A stretch of 64,000 bases of DNA from Serratia ureilytica (GCF_013375155.1 NZ_JABXOF010000003.1:248001-312000); one strand, 5' to 3'; shown: positions 25,725 through 35,530, numbered from the stretch's first letter. The notes: generated from the letters alone by a model not told the origin. Program-made: numbers and translations.

Positions 25725-27080
25725 TCATAGCATTTTGTTGAGCGGCGCCGGCAGCGCCGGGTAGCCGCCGGAAAGGTGTTTGGCGAACAGCGCCAGCGCC
25801 GCGATCAGCGCCGGGATGGCCAACAGCGTGAAAATGGTGCTGAACGACAGCTGCATCTGCATCAGTACGCCACCGCTCATCGCCCCCAGAATGCCGCCAA
25901 AACGCCCGAGACCGAGCATCCAGGCCACGCCGGTCGCCCGGCTCTGGGTGGGATAGAACCCGGCCGCCAGGGCCGGCATGGATGACTGGGCGCCGTTCAT
26001 GCAGGTGCCGGCGATGAACACCGTGAGCGCCATCAGCAGCGGAGAGGTATAGACATAGCCGATGATGCCGACGAACAAACCGGTCAGCAAATAGCCGACG
26101 GCCACCACCTTGTGCGGGTTCATGCGATCCATCAACCAACCGATAATCAATACGCCGAGTCCCCCGCCGAGCGGAAACAGCGCGGTGATCAGCGACGCCT
26201 GCGTAACGGAGGCGCCGGTTTCACGGATCAGCAGCGGCAGCCAACTGGTCAGCAGATAGAAGATCATCAATCCCATGAAGTAAGTCAGACACAGCATCAA
26301 CGTGCCCAGCAGATAGCGACGCGAAAAGATCATGCCCAGCGGCGACGCTGCCTTTACCTGCCCTTCTTCCTGCAACATGAAGCGCGGCGACGGCGTCATT
26401 CGGATCGGCGCAATGCGTTTCAGCACCTTGGCGATGCGCTCTGCGGCATAGCCACGCGCGACCATGAAGCGCACGGATTCAGGCAAGGCGGCGATCAGGA
26501 CCAGCGCCAGCAGCAACGGCATAACGCCGCCCAGCACCATCACGCTCTGCCAGCCGAAATGCGGGATCAGCCAGGCGGAAGAAAAACCGCCCAGCGACGA
26601 ACCGAGAGGGAAACCGCAAAACATCAGATTCACCATCAGGGCTCGGCAGCGCTGAGGGGCATATTCCGACATCAGCGTGGCGGCGTTCGGCATGGCCGCC
26701 CCCAGTCCCAGCCCGGTCAAAAAACGCAGCAGCGTCAGCGTCGAAAGCGAGCCGGCGAAGGCGGTCAGCAGGCTGAAGCCGCCGAACAGCAGCAGCGAAA
26801 TCACCAGCACTTTCTTACGGCCGATGCGATCCGCCAACGGGCCGGCGGCCAACGCGCCTACCGCCAGACCGACCAGCGCGGCGCTCATTACCGGCCCCAG
26901 CGCGGTTTTGTCTATTCCCCACTCCTGCACCAGCGACGTGGCGATGAAGCCGATAATGGCGGTATCGAAACCGTCCAGCGCGACCGCCAAAAAACACAAA
27001 ACCAGTATCAACCACTGGTAGCGAGAAAATGGCTGGTTATCGATAAACCCTCGAATTTCTACGTTGTTATCATGCGGCAT
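25725..27080 (-). CDS. pcaK: 4-hydroxybenzoate/protocatechuate:H+ symporter (AAHS family)
   Basis: A 451-residue 12-helix MFS transporter of the aromatic acid:H+ symporter family. ALDGFDTAIIGFIATSLVQE is the helix-1 DGFD motif essential in PcaK, GPLADRIGRKKVLVISLLL the loop 2-3 motif, and MPNAATLMSEYAPQRCRALM another family region. It imports 4-hydroxybenzoate for PobA, encoded 12 bp downstream. ATG 27080 follows GAGGAGCAAGCC. A pair of inverted elements lies upstream at 27175-27257. Confidence 0.92.
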   Translation of the reverse strand: MPHDNNVEIRGFIDNQPFSRYQWLILVLCFLAVALDGFDTAIIGFIATSLVQEWGIDKTALGPVMSAALVGLAVGALAAGPLADRIGRKKVLVISLLLFGGFSLLTAFAGSLSTLTLLRFLTGLGLGAAMPNAATLMSEYAPQRCRALMVNLMFCGFPLGSSLGGFSSAWLIPHFGWQSVMVLGGVMPLLLALVLIAALPESVRFMVARGYAAERIAKVLKRIAPIRMTPSPRFMLQEEGQVKAASPLGMIFSRRYLLGTLMLCLTYFMGLMIFYLLTSWLPLLIRETGASVTQASLITALFPLGGGLGVLIIGWLMDRMNPHKVVAVGYLLTGLFVGIIGYVYTSPLLMALTVFIAGTCMNGAQSSMPALAAGFYPTQSRATGVAWMLGLGRFGGILGAMSGGVLMQMQLSFSTIFTLLAIPALIAALALFAKHLSGGYPALPAPLNKML

Positions 27081-27174
27081 GGCTTGCTCCTCAGAGAGTG
27101 CGGCAAACCTCACCGCACGGAACAGCCGGCTGCGAGCCGGCGAGAGGGTTAATTTGTGCGATTATCGGAATATA

Positions 27175-27257
27175 GTTCGTTAATCGACAATCAAATCAAA
27201 CCACCCCACGGCGAATGCTTCAATATTGTTAAAAAAATAAGCGTGCGATAAACGAAC
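27175..27257 (-). promoter_or_regulatory. Spaced inverted repeat upstream of pcaK-pobA
   Basis: GTTCGTTAATCG (27175-27186) is matched in the opposite orientation by CGATAAACGAAC (27246-27257), one mismatch, 59 bases apart. A similar TGTGCGATTATCG lies at ~27156. This is the likely binding region of an IclR- or AraC-type PobR/PcaR regulator encoded elsewhere. The remainder of 27081-27424 holds no visible gene. Confidence 0.5.
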
Positions 27258-27424
27258 ATCAGAAAGCGGTAAATAAAATAATTTTATTTACTATTAATTG
27301 GATATGGAGATTTAAGCCGTGACTGCGGCGTGGGGAGTTGTGATTTTGTTAACATTTCAAAAACATCATGAGCGCCCGGTCTGACGTTGCCCCTGGGCCG
27401 GAGGGAACCGGCGCTTGTCAAACC

Positions 27425-27456
27425 GCGCTCGCCGCCTAAAAACAGGAAGCGAGCGC
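27425..27456 (-). terminator. Stem-loop after dsdA
   Basis: GCGCTCGC (27425-27432) pairs with GCGAGCGC (27449-27456), about 20 bases after the dsdA stop on the reverse strand. Confidence 0.55.
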
Positions 27457-27475
27457 AAGCCTCGGCGCTATTGGC

Positions 27476-28813
27476 TCACGGCGCCGTTTGCGCGGCGGCG
27501 AGGTATTTCGCCATTTCCGCCGTCGGCACCATGCCGCCGCCGGTCGCCCATACCAGATGCGTCGCCTGGGCCAGGCTCTCCGCGCTCACGCCCTGCTCGC
27601 TGAGCTGCCGCGCGTGAGCGGCAACGCGCCACGGCCCGGGCATGCCGGCCAGGGCGGAGGGTTCCAGCTGGATATGCTCGTGCCTGTCCAACAGCCCGAG
27701 CAGCGCGAACATCTCTTCGTCGCTCAGGGTGTAAAACGCGCTCAGCAGGCGCTCCATCGCCCGGCCGACAAAACCGGAGGCGCGCCCCACCGCCAGTCCG
27801 TCCGCCGCCGTGCGGTTGTCGATGCCGAGATCTTGCACCGCAATGCCGTCATGCAACCCGCTGTAGACGCCGAGCAGCATGCAAGGGGAATGGGTCGGTT
27901 CGGCGAAAATGCAGTGAACATGATCGCCGAACGCCAGCTTGAGGCCAAAGGCGACTCCGCCCGGCCCGCCGCCGACGCCGCACGGCAGATAAACGAACAG
28001 CGGATGCTGCGCGTCCACCACGATACCCTGTTCGGCAAACTGCCGCTTCAGGCGGCCGCCGGCCACCGCGTAGCCGAGGAACAGGGTTTGCGAGTTTTCA
28101 TCATCGATAAAGAAGCAACTCGGATCGTCCGCCGCCTGTTTGCGCCCTTGTTCGACCGCCACGCCGTAATCGTCGGCGTATTCCACCACCGTCACGCCAT
28201 TGTCGCGCAGCTTCTGTTTTTTCCACGCCCGCGCGTCCGCCGACATGTGCACGCTGACGTCAAACCCCAGCCGGGCGCTGATGATGCCGATGGATAATCC
28301 CAGATTGCCGGTCGATCCGACGGCGATGCGGTACTGGCTGAAGAATTGACGGAACTCGTCGGAAAACAGCCGGGCGTAGTCGTCGCCGGTGTGCAGCAGC
28401 CCCGCCTCCAGCGCCAGCTTTTCCGCGTGCGTCAGCACCTCATAGATGCCGCCGCGCGCCTTGATTGAGCCGGAAATCGGCAGATGGCTGTCCTTTTTCA
28501 ACAGCAGGCGCCCGCCCAACGTCTGCCCATAGCGCCGATCCAACGCGAGCTGCATGGCCGGGATCGCCACCAGCTCGGATTCGATGATCCCCTTTGTCGG
28601 TTGGGTTTCCGGGAAGGCCGCGGCAAGATAAGGCGCGAAACGCGCCAGGCGCTGCTCCGCGTCAGCGACGTCGGCGGCGGTCAACCCGACGTGGGGCAAC
28701 CCTGCGGCCAGCGTTGTCGCGCGCGGATTGAACCAGGTGATCGGCTCTAGCGCAACCATGCGTTGCAACAGCGGATGCTGGGCGACCCACGATAGGATCT
28801 GTGATTTCTGCAT
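27476..28813 (-). CDS. dsdA: D-serine dehydratase (D-serine ammonia-lyase)
   Basis: A 445-residue PLP enzyme that deaminates D-serine to pyruvate and ammonia. The PLP lysine lies in [17 protein letters not shown], and the phosphate-binding glycine loop is [17 protein letters not shown]. It starts [19 protein letters not shown], with AGGGACACTT before the ATG. The length matches E. coli DsdA. Neither the transporter DsdX nor the LysR activator DsdC is adjacent, so the gene is separated from the usual dsdCXA arrangement. The 109-base upstream gap is the likely promoter. Confidence 0.94.
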   Translation of the reverse strand: MQKSQILSWVAQHPLLQRMVALEPITWFNPRATTLAAGLPHVGLTAADVADAEQRLARFAPYLAAAFPETQPTKGIIESELVAIPAMQLALDRRYGQTLGGRLLLKKDSHLPISGSIKARGGIYEVLTHAEKLALEAGLLHTGDDYARLFSDEFRQFFSQYRIAVGSTGNLGLSIGIISARLGFDVSVHMSADARAWKKQKLRDNGVTVVEYADDYGVAVEQGRKQAADDPSCFFIDDENSQTLFLGYAVAGGRLKRQFAEQGIVVDAQHPLFVYLPCGVGGGPGGVAFGLKLAFGDHVHCIFAEPTHSPCMLLGVYSGLHDGIAVQDLGIDNRTAADGLAVGRASGFVGRAMERLLSAFYTLSDEEMFALLGLLDRHEHIQLEPSALAGMPGPWRVAAHARQLSEQGVSAESLAQATHLVWATGGGMVPTAEMAKYLAAAQTAP

Positions 28814-28922
28814 AAGTGTCCCTGACTGATGTTGGCGTTGCCGTCACCTTGCCGCGAACGCCGGCGGCTGACAAATGATAAATTCTGAGCTTGAGGTGCA
28901 CTAGATTGATGCAAGCGCGACG

Positions 28923-29612
28923 TTAGCCGGCCGTCACGCCAAACAGCAGGCCGACGCCGGAAGAAACCGCCATCGCCAGTGCGCTCCAGACGAGGATGCG
29001 CGCCACGCCCGGCAAGATCGGCGCCCCGCCGGTTTTCGCGGCGATGCCGCCGAGAACGCCGAGGGAAATCAGCGCCGACGCCACCAGCGCCGGCCGCGTC
29101 CAGGCGACCAGTACCCACATCGCCACCAGCAGCGGCAACAGCGCGCCGAGGGAGAAACTCAGGGCCGACGCCAACGCAGCCTGCAGCGGCCGGGCGCGGG
29201 TGGCGGAGGAAATACCCAGTTCGTCGCGCGCGTGCGCCTCCAGCGCATCATGCGCCATCAGCTTTTCCGCCACCTGCCGGGCCAGCGCCGGATCCAGACC
29301 GCGATGCACGTAGATTGACGTCAGTTCGCGAAACTCCCCCGGGTAGTCTTCAAGCAGCTCCGCCTGCTCTTCCGCCAGCGCGGCCTTTTCGGTATCCGCC
29401 TGCGACGAGACCGACACATACTCGCCGGTGGCCATCGACATCGCGCCCGCCACCCACCCGGCGACGCCGGCGATCATCAGCGTGGAATGCGAGGCGCTGG
29501 CCGCCGCGACGCCCAGCAGCAGACTGGCCGTTGAGACGATGCCGTCGTTGGCGCCGAGCACCGCCGCCCGCAGCCAGCCGATGCGTTCAATACTGTGCCG
29601 CTCTCGATGCAT
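28923..29612 (-). CDS. VIT1/CCC1-family iron/manganese transporter
   Basis: A 229-residue membrane protein of the VIT family. The N-terminal motif WLRAAVLGANDGIVSTASLL is diagnostic, as is SMATGEYVSVSSQADTEKA in the second helix. Three further helices lie at the C-terminus (LASALSFSLGALLPLLVAM, then two more). The cytosolic metal-binding helices between them contain the Glu-rich AALAEEQAELLEDYPGEFREL. Members move Fe2+/Mn2+ out of the cytoplasm. ATG 29612 follows GGGAGAGAAAGG. It lies 26 bp after the VOC gene stop and may share its transcript. Confidence 0.9.
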   Translation of the reverse strand: MHRERHSIERIGWLRAAVLGANDGIVSTASLLLGVAAASASHSTLMIAGVAGWVAGAMSMATGEYVSVSSQADTEKAALAEEQAELLEDYPGEFRELTSIYVHRGLDPALARQVAEKLMAHDALEAHARDELGISSATRARPLQAALASALSFSLGALLPLLVAMWVLVAWTRPALVASALISLGVLGGIAAKTGGAPILPGVARILVWSALAMAVSSGVGLLFGVTAG

Positions 29613-29638
29613 CCTTTCTCTCCCACGTTCTCTTTCCG

Positions 29639-30112
29639 CTAGTCCCGCGCCGCCGCTTCCAGGCCGGCGATGTCGATTTTGCCCATCAGCAGCATCGCTT
29701 CCGTGACCCGCCGCACGCGCGCGGCGTCGGGGTCGTTCATCAGCTCGGTCAGGCGCCGCGGCACGATCTGCCAGCACAGCCCCCAGCGATCGCGCAGCCA
29801 GCCGCACTGCTCCGCCTCGCCGCCCTCGCTCAACGCATCCCACAGCCGGTCAACCTCCGCCTGATCGTCGCATTCCACCATCACGGAAAAGCTGTGATTG
29901 AACGGATCCAACGGCCCGGCCTCGATCGCCGCATAGCGCTGGTCACCCAGAGTGAAGGAGGCCAGCTTCACGCTGCCGGCCGGGCCGCTCGGCGTATCCG
30001 CCGGCAGATCGGAAAACCAGTTCACGGACGAACCGGGGATCAGCGCGACGTAGCAATTCAGCGCCGCTTCCATGTCTTTTTCAAACCACAGATGTTGCGT
30101 AATTCTGGCCAT
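29639..30112 (-). CDS. VOC-superfamily (PhnB/glyoxalase-like) protein
   Basis: A 157-residue soluble protein of the vicinal-oxygen-chelate fold. It starts ARITQHLWFEKDMEAALNCY and contains PLDPFNHSFSVMVECDDQAE. It continues LSEGGEAEQCGWLRDRWGLC and WQIVPRRLTELMNDPDA, typical of the PhnB/3-demethylubiquinone-methyltransferase-like subgroup. Specific function is unknown. AAAGGAGG precedes its ATG, and it starts 12 bp after the DUF1428 gene. Confidence 0.88.
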   Translation of the reverse strand: MARITQHLWFEKDMEAALNCYVALIPGSSVNWFSDLPADTPSGPAGSVKLASFTLGDQRYAAIEAGPLDPFNHSFSVMVECDDQAEVDRLWDALSEGGEAEQCGWLRDRWGLCWQIVPRRLTELMNDPDAARVRRVTEAMLLMGKIDIAGLEAAARD

Positions 30113-30123
30113 CTGCGCCTCCT

Positions 30124-30474
30124 TTACGCATCGAGGATCGGCGCGAACCCGCCAAAGATCATGCGTTTGCCGTCAAACGGCATCTCGCCCAGCGCCTTCA
30201 TGCGCGGATCGTTCATCATTTTCTGGTTGGCGGCGTCGCGCACCGCCTTGGAGGGGTACTCTATCCAGCTGAACACCACCACTTCGCCCTCCTGCGCCTT
30301 TACCGCGCCGCGAAAGTCGGTGAGTTTGCCGTCGGGCACGTCATCGCCCCAACACTCCACGATGCGCGTGGCGCCAAACTCTTTGAACAGCGGCGCCGCA
30401 GCGGCCGCCAGCCGGTGATAAGCCTCCTTGTTGGCGGCCGGCACCGCCACCACAAACCCGTCTACGTATTTCAT
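30124..30474 (-). CDS. DUF1428 (YbaA-like) protein
   Basis: A 116-residue cytosolic protein with the whole DUF1428 pattern: [60 protein letters not shown] and [13 protein letters not shown]. It has a ferredoxin-like alpha+beta fold and unknown function. It is the first gene of a tight reverse-strand set with the VOC and VIT genes. GAGGATACCAGG precedes the ATG. Confidence 0.92.
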   Translation of the reverse strand: MKYVDGFVVAVPAANKEAYHRLAAAAAPLFKEFGATRIVECWGDDVPDGKLTDFRGAVKAQEGEVVVFSWIEYPSKAVRDAANQKMMNDPRMKALGEMPFDGKRMIFGGFAPILDA

Positions 30475-30578
30475 CCTGGTATCCTCTTGTCTGATTAAGG
30501 ACAGTCGGTTCGGCGCAGGCGGAAATGCCCGCGTCCCTTACCAGTTTAGACCGCAGGCACGCAGCGCGGATCGGAAGT

Positions 30579-32021
30579 TCAGCGGCCGTGACAGGCCGGC
30601 GGAGACGATTCCGGTGTGGCGACCCGGTTGCGGCCGGCGTTTTTCGCTTTGTACACCGCCAGATCCGCTAGTTTGAGCAGGTCGGCCAGGCTTTGGCCGG
30701 AACCGCCCGGGCAGGTCACCATGCCGATGCTGACGGTGATCTGCAGCGGATGCCCGGCCGGCATGAGGATAGACTCCGTTTCGATGCGTTGCCGCAGGCG
30801 TTCGGCCAATTGCCATCCCTGCTGCGGCTGGCCGAGCGTCGAAACGATGGCGAACTCTTCGCCCCCCATGCGGCCGAACAGGTCACCGACGCTCAGATCG
30901 GCGGCGATCGCGCGGGTAAAGGCCATCAGCGCCTGATCGCCGCCGGCATGGCCGAAACGGTCATTAATCGATTTGAAATAGTCGATATCGAGCATCATGA
31001 CGCACACCAGCTCGCCCTTTTGGTCTATCAACCGTTCGCCGCGTTGCATAAACGCATTGCGCGTCAGCACGTGCGTCAACGCATCGTGATTCGCCACGTG
31101 CTCCAGCGTGCGCAGCAGCGCATTGCGCGCATAGTTCATGCTGGCGACGGCGATCGGCCCCAACGCCAGCAGCGCGATGCCCAGGCGCATGGATACCGCG
31201 TTCTGCAGCACCTTCATGTCGAGCGTGGTGCTAAGCAACCCGAAATCGATCGCCAGATGGCACCACAGCACGTAAACCAGCACCGCGATCATGGTGCTGA
31301 ACAACGAAAAGGACATCGCCAGCCACAGCAGCACCGGCATCGGGAAGATCACCGCGCCGGGGCCGCCGATCAGCACGCTGCAGACCGCCGCCAGCGCCAG
31401 CAGCGCCAACACCGCCAGTTTCCCCCCCGCCTGCGGCCATTGGCTGCGCTGGGTGAACATGGCGCAGGTCGCGCGCAGGCGATGTCGCCAATCGGCGGGA
31501 AACACCAGAATGAACGGCATCAGCGTGACGTAGTTGGTGAATTCAGATGAGAACCACAGCGCCAGGGAGGTCAAATAGGGCCTGCCGAACAGCCACTGCG
31601 AGGCCGCCGCGCCCACAACGCCGGTAACGGCGGCAGCGGCCAGGCAGATACCGAACAAATACATGCTGGAAGCGCCACGCTGCAGCGTGCGCGCCGGCGG
31701 CGGCAGGCGCATGAACAACAGATACCCTACCACCACGCCGGCCAGATTGGCGGCGTTCAACAACAGCGCCTTTTCCAGCGAGCTGCCGGTCAGCAGATCC
31801 GCCGCCAGATACCCCAACACCGCCATGCCCCAATCGGCGCGCGTGGCCCACCGTGAGCGGCGCACCAAAACGGCCAGCAGCACGGCGTTAGCCGGCCAGA
31901 ATATCGCCAGAAAACTGCCGGGCCGGCTCACGATGCCCAGCAGACACAGCGCGAACACCAGCAAAAAAAAGCTGAGCGCGGGCCAGATTTTCCGGGTATC
32001 GGACAACGAGGTGGTTTGCAT
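30579..32021 (-). CDS. MASE1-domain diguanylate cyclase
   Basis: A 480-residue membrane protein. An N-terminal MASE1-type sensor of about eight helices (FWPANAVLLAVLVRRSRW and GYLAADLLTGSSLEKALLLN are typical) is followed by a GGDEF domain from ~residue 310. The active site is GRMGGEEFAIV, a functional GGEEF variant, so c-di-GMP synthesis is expected. The residues five before it read SVGD rather than RxxD, so the product-inhibition I-site appears missing. ATG 32021 is chosen where the MASE1 domain starts; ATG 32072 is an alternative. The 388-base gap to the TonB receptor is divergent promoter sequence. Confidence 0.9.
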   Translation of the reverse strand: MQTTSLSDTRKIWPALSFFLLVFALCLLGIVSRPGSFLAIFWPANAVLLAVLVRRSRWATRADWGMAVLGYLAADLLTGSSLEKALLLNAANLAGVVVGYLLFMRLPPPARTLQRGASSMYLFGICLAAAAVTGVVGAAASQWLFGRPYLTSLALWFSSEFTNYVTLMPFILVFPADWRHRLRATCAMFTQRSQWPQAGGKLAVLALLALAAVCSVLIGGPGAVIFPMPVLLWLAMSFSLFSTMIAVLVYVLWCHLAIDFGLLSTTLDMKVLQNAVSMRLGIALLALGPIAVASMNYARNALLRTLEHVANHDALTHVLTRNAFMQRGERLIDQKGELVCVMMLDIDYFKSINDRFGHAGGDQALMAFTRAIAADLSVGDLFGRMGGEEFAIVSTLGQPQQGWQLAERLRQRIETESILMPAGHPLQITVSIGMVTCPGGSGQSLADLLKLADLAVYKAKNAGRNRVATPESSPPACHGR

Positions 32022-32359
32022 CTTGGATCCAGAGACTTCCGCTAGCGTAAGGTGACAGTCTTTGCGTGTCACAACCGTCGACGATGAGGAGAAGATAAAC
32101 GGCCGACCCGCCTATTATTGCCAGTTTTTCCTGCCCGGACACCTGTTTATTCATCAAGGGAAAATATATTTGTGTATCAATATATTGACAGGAATCACCC
32201 TTCCGACGAACAAACTGCCGCGTCCCTCCCGTCACTGCGATCGTTATTGCCATCCATCCGAATTTTTACCGGCAAAATCGCCGTCTTTTTCCCTAATGAC
32301 AAAATTAAATCGTGCAATGAAGGGATACCGGTATTCCTCTCTATTCAAAACCTATAAAT

Positions 32360-32384
32360 GATAATTATAATGATAATTGTTACT
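32360..32384 (+). promoter_or_regulatory. Overlapping Fur boxes of the siderophore receptor
   Basis: Two overlapping 19-base sites match the Fur consensus at 15 positions (32360-32378, GATAATTATAATGATAATT) and 14 positions (32366-32384). They end 26 bases before the receptor start. Confidence 0.85.
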
Positions 32385-32409
32385 ATTTATTATTTTTTCA
32401 TGGAATTAT

Positions 32410-34548
32410 ATGCACCAGTCAGTTCTTCGCCGCCCCAACAAAAACAAAAAAAATCACGTTTTCCGCACGCTGCCCCTGATCGCCGGCCTGTTTCCCGCCC
32501 TGACGATCGCCGCCGCGCCCGACGCAAAAAAGGAAGACGCCATCACGGTGACCGCCACCGCCCTGCCTGCCGGCAGCTATAGCGCCGATACCGCCTCAAC
32601 CGGCAGCAAAACCGCCACGCCAATCGGTGAACTGCCGCAATCGGTCAGCGTCGTCACCTCACAGGTGATTGACGACTTCCAGGTCAAAAGCGTCAATGAC
32701 GCGATGAAATTCGTCAGCGGCGTCACCCAGGGCAACACGCTCGGCGGCACCGAGGATGGCTTCGTCAAACGCGGGTTCGGGGTTAACTCCGACGGCTCGG
32801 TCTTCATCGACGGCGTGCGCAGCAACCAAGGGCTGAGCATGGACGCCACCACCGATCGCGTCGAGGTCCTGAAAGGTTCCGCGTCGCTGCTGTATGGCAT
32901 CCTCAGCCCCGGCGGCGTCATCAATCTGATCAGCAAAAAACCGCAGTATGACTGGAACACCCGCATCAGCGGCGCCACCAACAGTTTTGGCGGCGGCAGC
33001 GGCAGCGTCGATGTGACCGGCCCGCTGGACGGCGGCTTCGCCTTTCGCCTGATCGCCGAACGCCAGCACGCAGATTACTGGCGCAATTTCGGCAGCGACG
33101 AACACACGCTGATCGCCCCCTCGCTCAGTTGGTTCGGCGACCAGGCTTCCTTTAACATCGCCTACAGCGAATACAAGTACGACATTCCTTACGATCGCGG
33201 CACCGCATTTATCGACGGCAAACCGGTCGATGTGCCCTATAACCGCCGCTTGGATGACTACGCGAACCATGCCTGGGGCAAGAACAAACGTCTGAACGCC
33301 CATTATGAGTACGCGCTCGATCCGATCTGGACGACCCGGTTCAACTACGCCTGGCTGCAACGCCGTTACGACAGCAACGAAGTGCGCGCCACCGCGGTCG
33401 ACACCACGACCGGCATCGTCTCACGCCGCGCCGACGCCAACCGCGGTTTCAATCATCAAACCCACTATTACTCCTGGGATCTGACCGGTTCGCCCCAGCT
33501 GTTCGGCATGCAGCACGACCTGCTGCTGGGCGTGGACTACGAGAAAAATCAGACCTACAAGGCCTATTCCTACCGCGGCAAGGTCTCTAAGACCTTCAAC
33601 ATGTACGATCCGGTGTATGGCGAAACGCCGGTCACCGACAGCACCACCTACAGCGACGCGTCAAGCAACCTGCGCGCCACGCTGTTCAGCCGTTCCCTGT
33701 ACGCCAAGGACAGCATTCATCTTACCGATCAATGGATCGCGGTGCTGGGCGCGCGCTATCAGTCGTATTACCAGAACAACAGCAACGGTTTCCAGAAACC
33801 GAAAAATACGCTCAATGACAAAGACGACCAGTTTTTGCCGCAGGCGGGGTTGGTGTATAAGCTGACGCCGAGCCTGTCGCTGTACGGCAATTACAGCCGT
33901 TCGTTCACGCCGTCCACCGCCATCGACGACAATGGCGACGTCGCCACGCCGGAAACCGGCACCACCTATGAGGTGGGCGGAAAATGGCAGATCACCCCGG
34001 CGTTTGACGCCACGCTGGCGCTCTATCGCATTGATGAAAGCAACATGTCGATCTTTATCAACGGCGTGACCCGCAGCATCCCCAAAGCGCGCTCCACCGG
34101 TGCTGAACTGGAGTTGAACGGGGAAGTGGCGCGCAACTGGGATCTCACCGCCAACTACAGCTACGACAAGACCGAAATTGTCGAAGACAACCTCAACCCG
34201 GACAACGTCGGCAATCGGCTGGTCAACGCCCCAACCAACATGGGCGGCCTGTACCTCAGCCGCCGCATGACATTGCCGGTGGTGCCCGGCGAGGTGCGCA
34301 TTGGCGGCGGCGCGCGCTACGTCGGCCGCCGAGCCGGCGATCCGGAGAACAGTTTCACCATGCCGGCCTATACCGTGGCGGATGCCTTTGTCGCCTGGGA
34401 CAGCAAGCTGCTTGGGAAACATACCCAGCTGAAACTGAATGTGAAAAACCTGTTCAACCGCGAGTACTATGCCTCCAGCGCCGGTAATTTACGCGTGATT
34501 GAGGGTGAACCGCGCAGCCTGAGCCTGCAGGCGACGGTCGATTTCTAA
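32410..34548 (+). CDS. TonB-dependent siderophore receptor
   Basis: A 712-residue outer-membrane receptor. The signal region (LPLIAGLFPALTIAAAPDA) is followed by the TonB-box-like DAITVTATALP. The plug domain contains ELPQSVSVVTSQVIDDFQVK, FIDGVRSNQG and RVEVLKGSASLLYGILSPGG. A 22-strand barrel ends in Phe (SLQATVDF). It belongs to the FhuE/ferrichrome-type siderophore receptor group; the ligand is not determinable here. Iron repression by Fur is supported by the two overlapping upstream boxes. ATG 32410 places the signal sequence at the N-terminus. No siderophore biosynthesis gene is adjacent. Confidence 0.92.
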   Translation: MHQSVLRRPNKNKKNHVFRTLPLIAGLFPALTIAAAPDAKKEDAITVTATALPAGSYSADTASTGSKTATPIGELPQSVSVVTSQVIDDFQVKSVNDAMKFVSGVTQGNTLGGTEDGFVKRGFGVNSDGSVFIDGVRSNQGLSMDATTDRVEVLKGSASLLYGILSPGGVINLISKKPQYDWNTRISGATNSFGGGSGSVDVTGPLDGGFAFRLIAERQHADYWRNFGSDEHTLIAPSLSWFGDQASFNIAYSEYKYDIPYDRGTAFIDGKPVDVPYNRRLDDYANHAWGKNKRLNAHYEYALDPIWTTRFNYAWLQRRYDSNEVRATAVDTTTGIVSRRADANRGFNHQTHYYSWDLTGSPQLFGMQHDLLLGVDYEKNQTYKAYSYRGKVSKTFNMYDPVYGETPVTDSTTYSDASSNLRATLFSRSLYAKDSIHLTDQWIAVLGARYQSYYQNNSNGFQKPKNTLNDKDDQFLPQAGLVYKLTPSLSLYGNYSRSFTPSTAIDDNGDVATPETGTTYEVGGKWQITPAFDATLALYRIDESNMSIFINGVTRSIPKARSTGAELELNGEVARNWDLTANYSYDKTEIVEDNLNPDNVGNRLVNAPTNMGGLYLSRRMTLPVVPGEVRIGGGARYVGRRAGDPENSFTMPAYTVADAFVAWDSKLLGKHTQLKLNVKNLFNREYYASSAGNLRVIEGEPRSLSLQATVDF

Positions 34549-34552
34549 CCTG

Positions 34553-35401
34553 TCATGCCTTGGGCGCCGTTTGGCGCCCGTTTTCTTTGCGCCGGCCGCG
34601 GCACATCACATCGGCGAGAAAATCCAGCAACGCGCGGTTGAACAGCGCGGGCCGCTGCAGCGGCGCGAAATGGCTGACGCCCGGCAGCGTCGTCAAACGG
34701 GCGCCGGGAATGCTGCGGCTAAGATAGGCGGCATGTTCGGCGCGGATAAATTCATCGTGTTCGCTGTGAACGATCGTCACCGGCACGCGAATGGCCGCCA
34801 AATCCTGTGCGCGGTAGTCCGGCTGGCTGCTCATCATCAGGCTCACGGCGGCGACGAACGCCTCGAAATCGTCCGGCGTCGGCGACAAGGCGGCATAGTC
34901 CTGCGCATGGCGCGCAAAACAGCGCTCGACGATCGGGCTGGGCGCCAACGGTTTAACGCCGCTGGCGTCCATATTGCAGCCGAAGAAAAAAACGCCGTCC
35001 ACCTGCCCGGGCGCCTGATGGGCGGCGATGAGCGCGACGCAAGCGCCGTCGCTCCAGCCCGCCAGCGCGGCGTGGGGTATTTGCAGCGCCGCCATCACCG
35101 CCAACAGATCATCGGCCATCCGATCGTAACGATACGGCCGGGCGTCGCGCGTGCTGCGCCCGTGCCCGCGGCTATCGATGAGCAACACCCCGTACCCGGC
35201 GGCCCGCAATGCCGGCAGCTGATACCCCCAGTTGCCGCTGTGGCCCAGGCCGCCGTGCAACAGGATCACCGCCGGTCCGTCGCCATAGGCGGCATACCAA
35301 ATACGCGCGCCGTCGTGGTCTATATAACCCTGCCGGGCTCCCGGCGGTAAGGGCGGCGCCCCTAACGCGGCAAAGCGCGTCAAATCGTCGTCGATGTGCA
35401 T
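34553..35401 (-). CDS. Alpha/beta-fold hydrolase
   Basis: A 282-residue soluble hydrolase. The oxyanion-hole motif is AVILLHGGLGHSGNWGYQLP. The nucleophile elbow is AGWSDGACVAL (Ser), the acid is likely in the VHSEHDEFI strand, and the His is in PGVSHFAPLQRP. The substrate is not evident: it could be an esterase or lactonase. The strong Shine-Dalgarno CGAGGGGGGAAAG marks ATG 35401. It is convergent with the siderophore receptor, the two stops being only 4 bases apart, and need not be functionally related. Confidence 0.88.
   Translation of the reverse strand: MHIDDDLTRFAALGAPPLPPGARQGYIDHDGARIWYAAYGDGPAVILLHGGLGHSGNWGYQLPALRAAGYGVLLIDSRGHGRSTRDARPYRYDRMADDLLAVMAALQIPHAALAGWSDGACVALIAAHQAPGQVDGVFFFGCNMDASGVKPLAPSPIVERCFARHAQDYAALSPTPDDFEAFVAAVSLMMSSQPDYRAQDLAAIRVPVTIVHSEHDEFIRAEHAAYLSRSIPGARLTTLPGVSHFAPLQRPALFNRALLDFLADVMCRGRRKENGRQTAPKA
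34562..34583 (+). terminator. Receptor terminator lying inside the convergent hydrolase gene
   Basis: GGGCGCC (34562-34568), GTTT loop and GGCGCCC (34573-34579) followed by GTTTTC. It lies within the last codons of the reverse-strand hydrolase (stop at 34553). Confidence 0.75.
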
Positions 35402-35530
35402 CTTTCCCCCCTCGTTCGCCGGCGCGGTGCGGCGAAACGGCATCCAAGGAGTATAGATCGCACTGGCGGGCGGTAGCGTTCGCTTTCCCGACATATACTT
35501 AAAGGAGGAATCGCAATGGAGGACGGAGAG

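Noticed and set aside
32062-32361. Forward frame of 99 codons before the siderophore receptor
   Set aside because: It overlaps the promoter and Fur region of the receptor, lacks a Shine-Dalgarno and has no domain.
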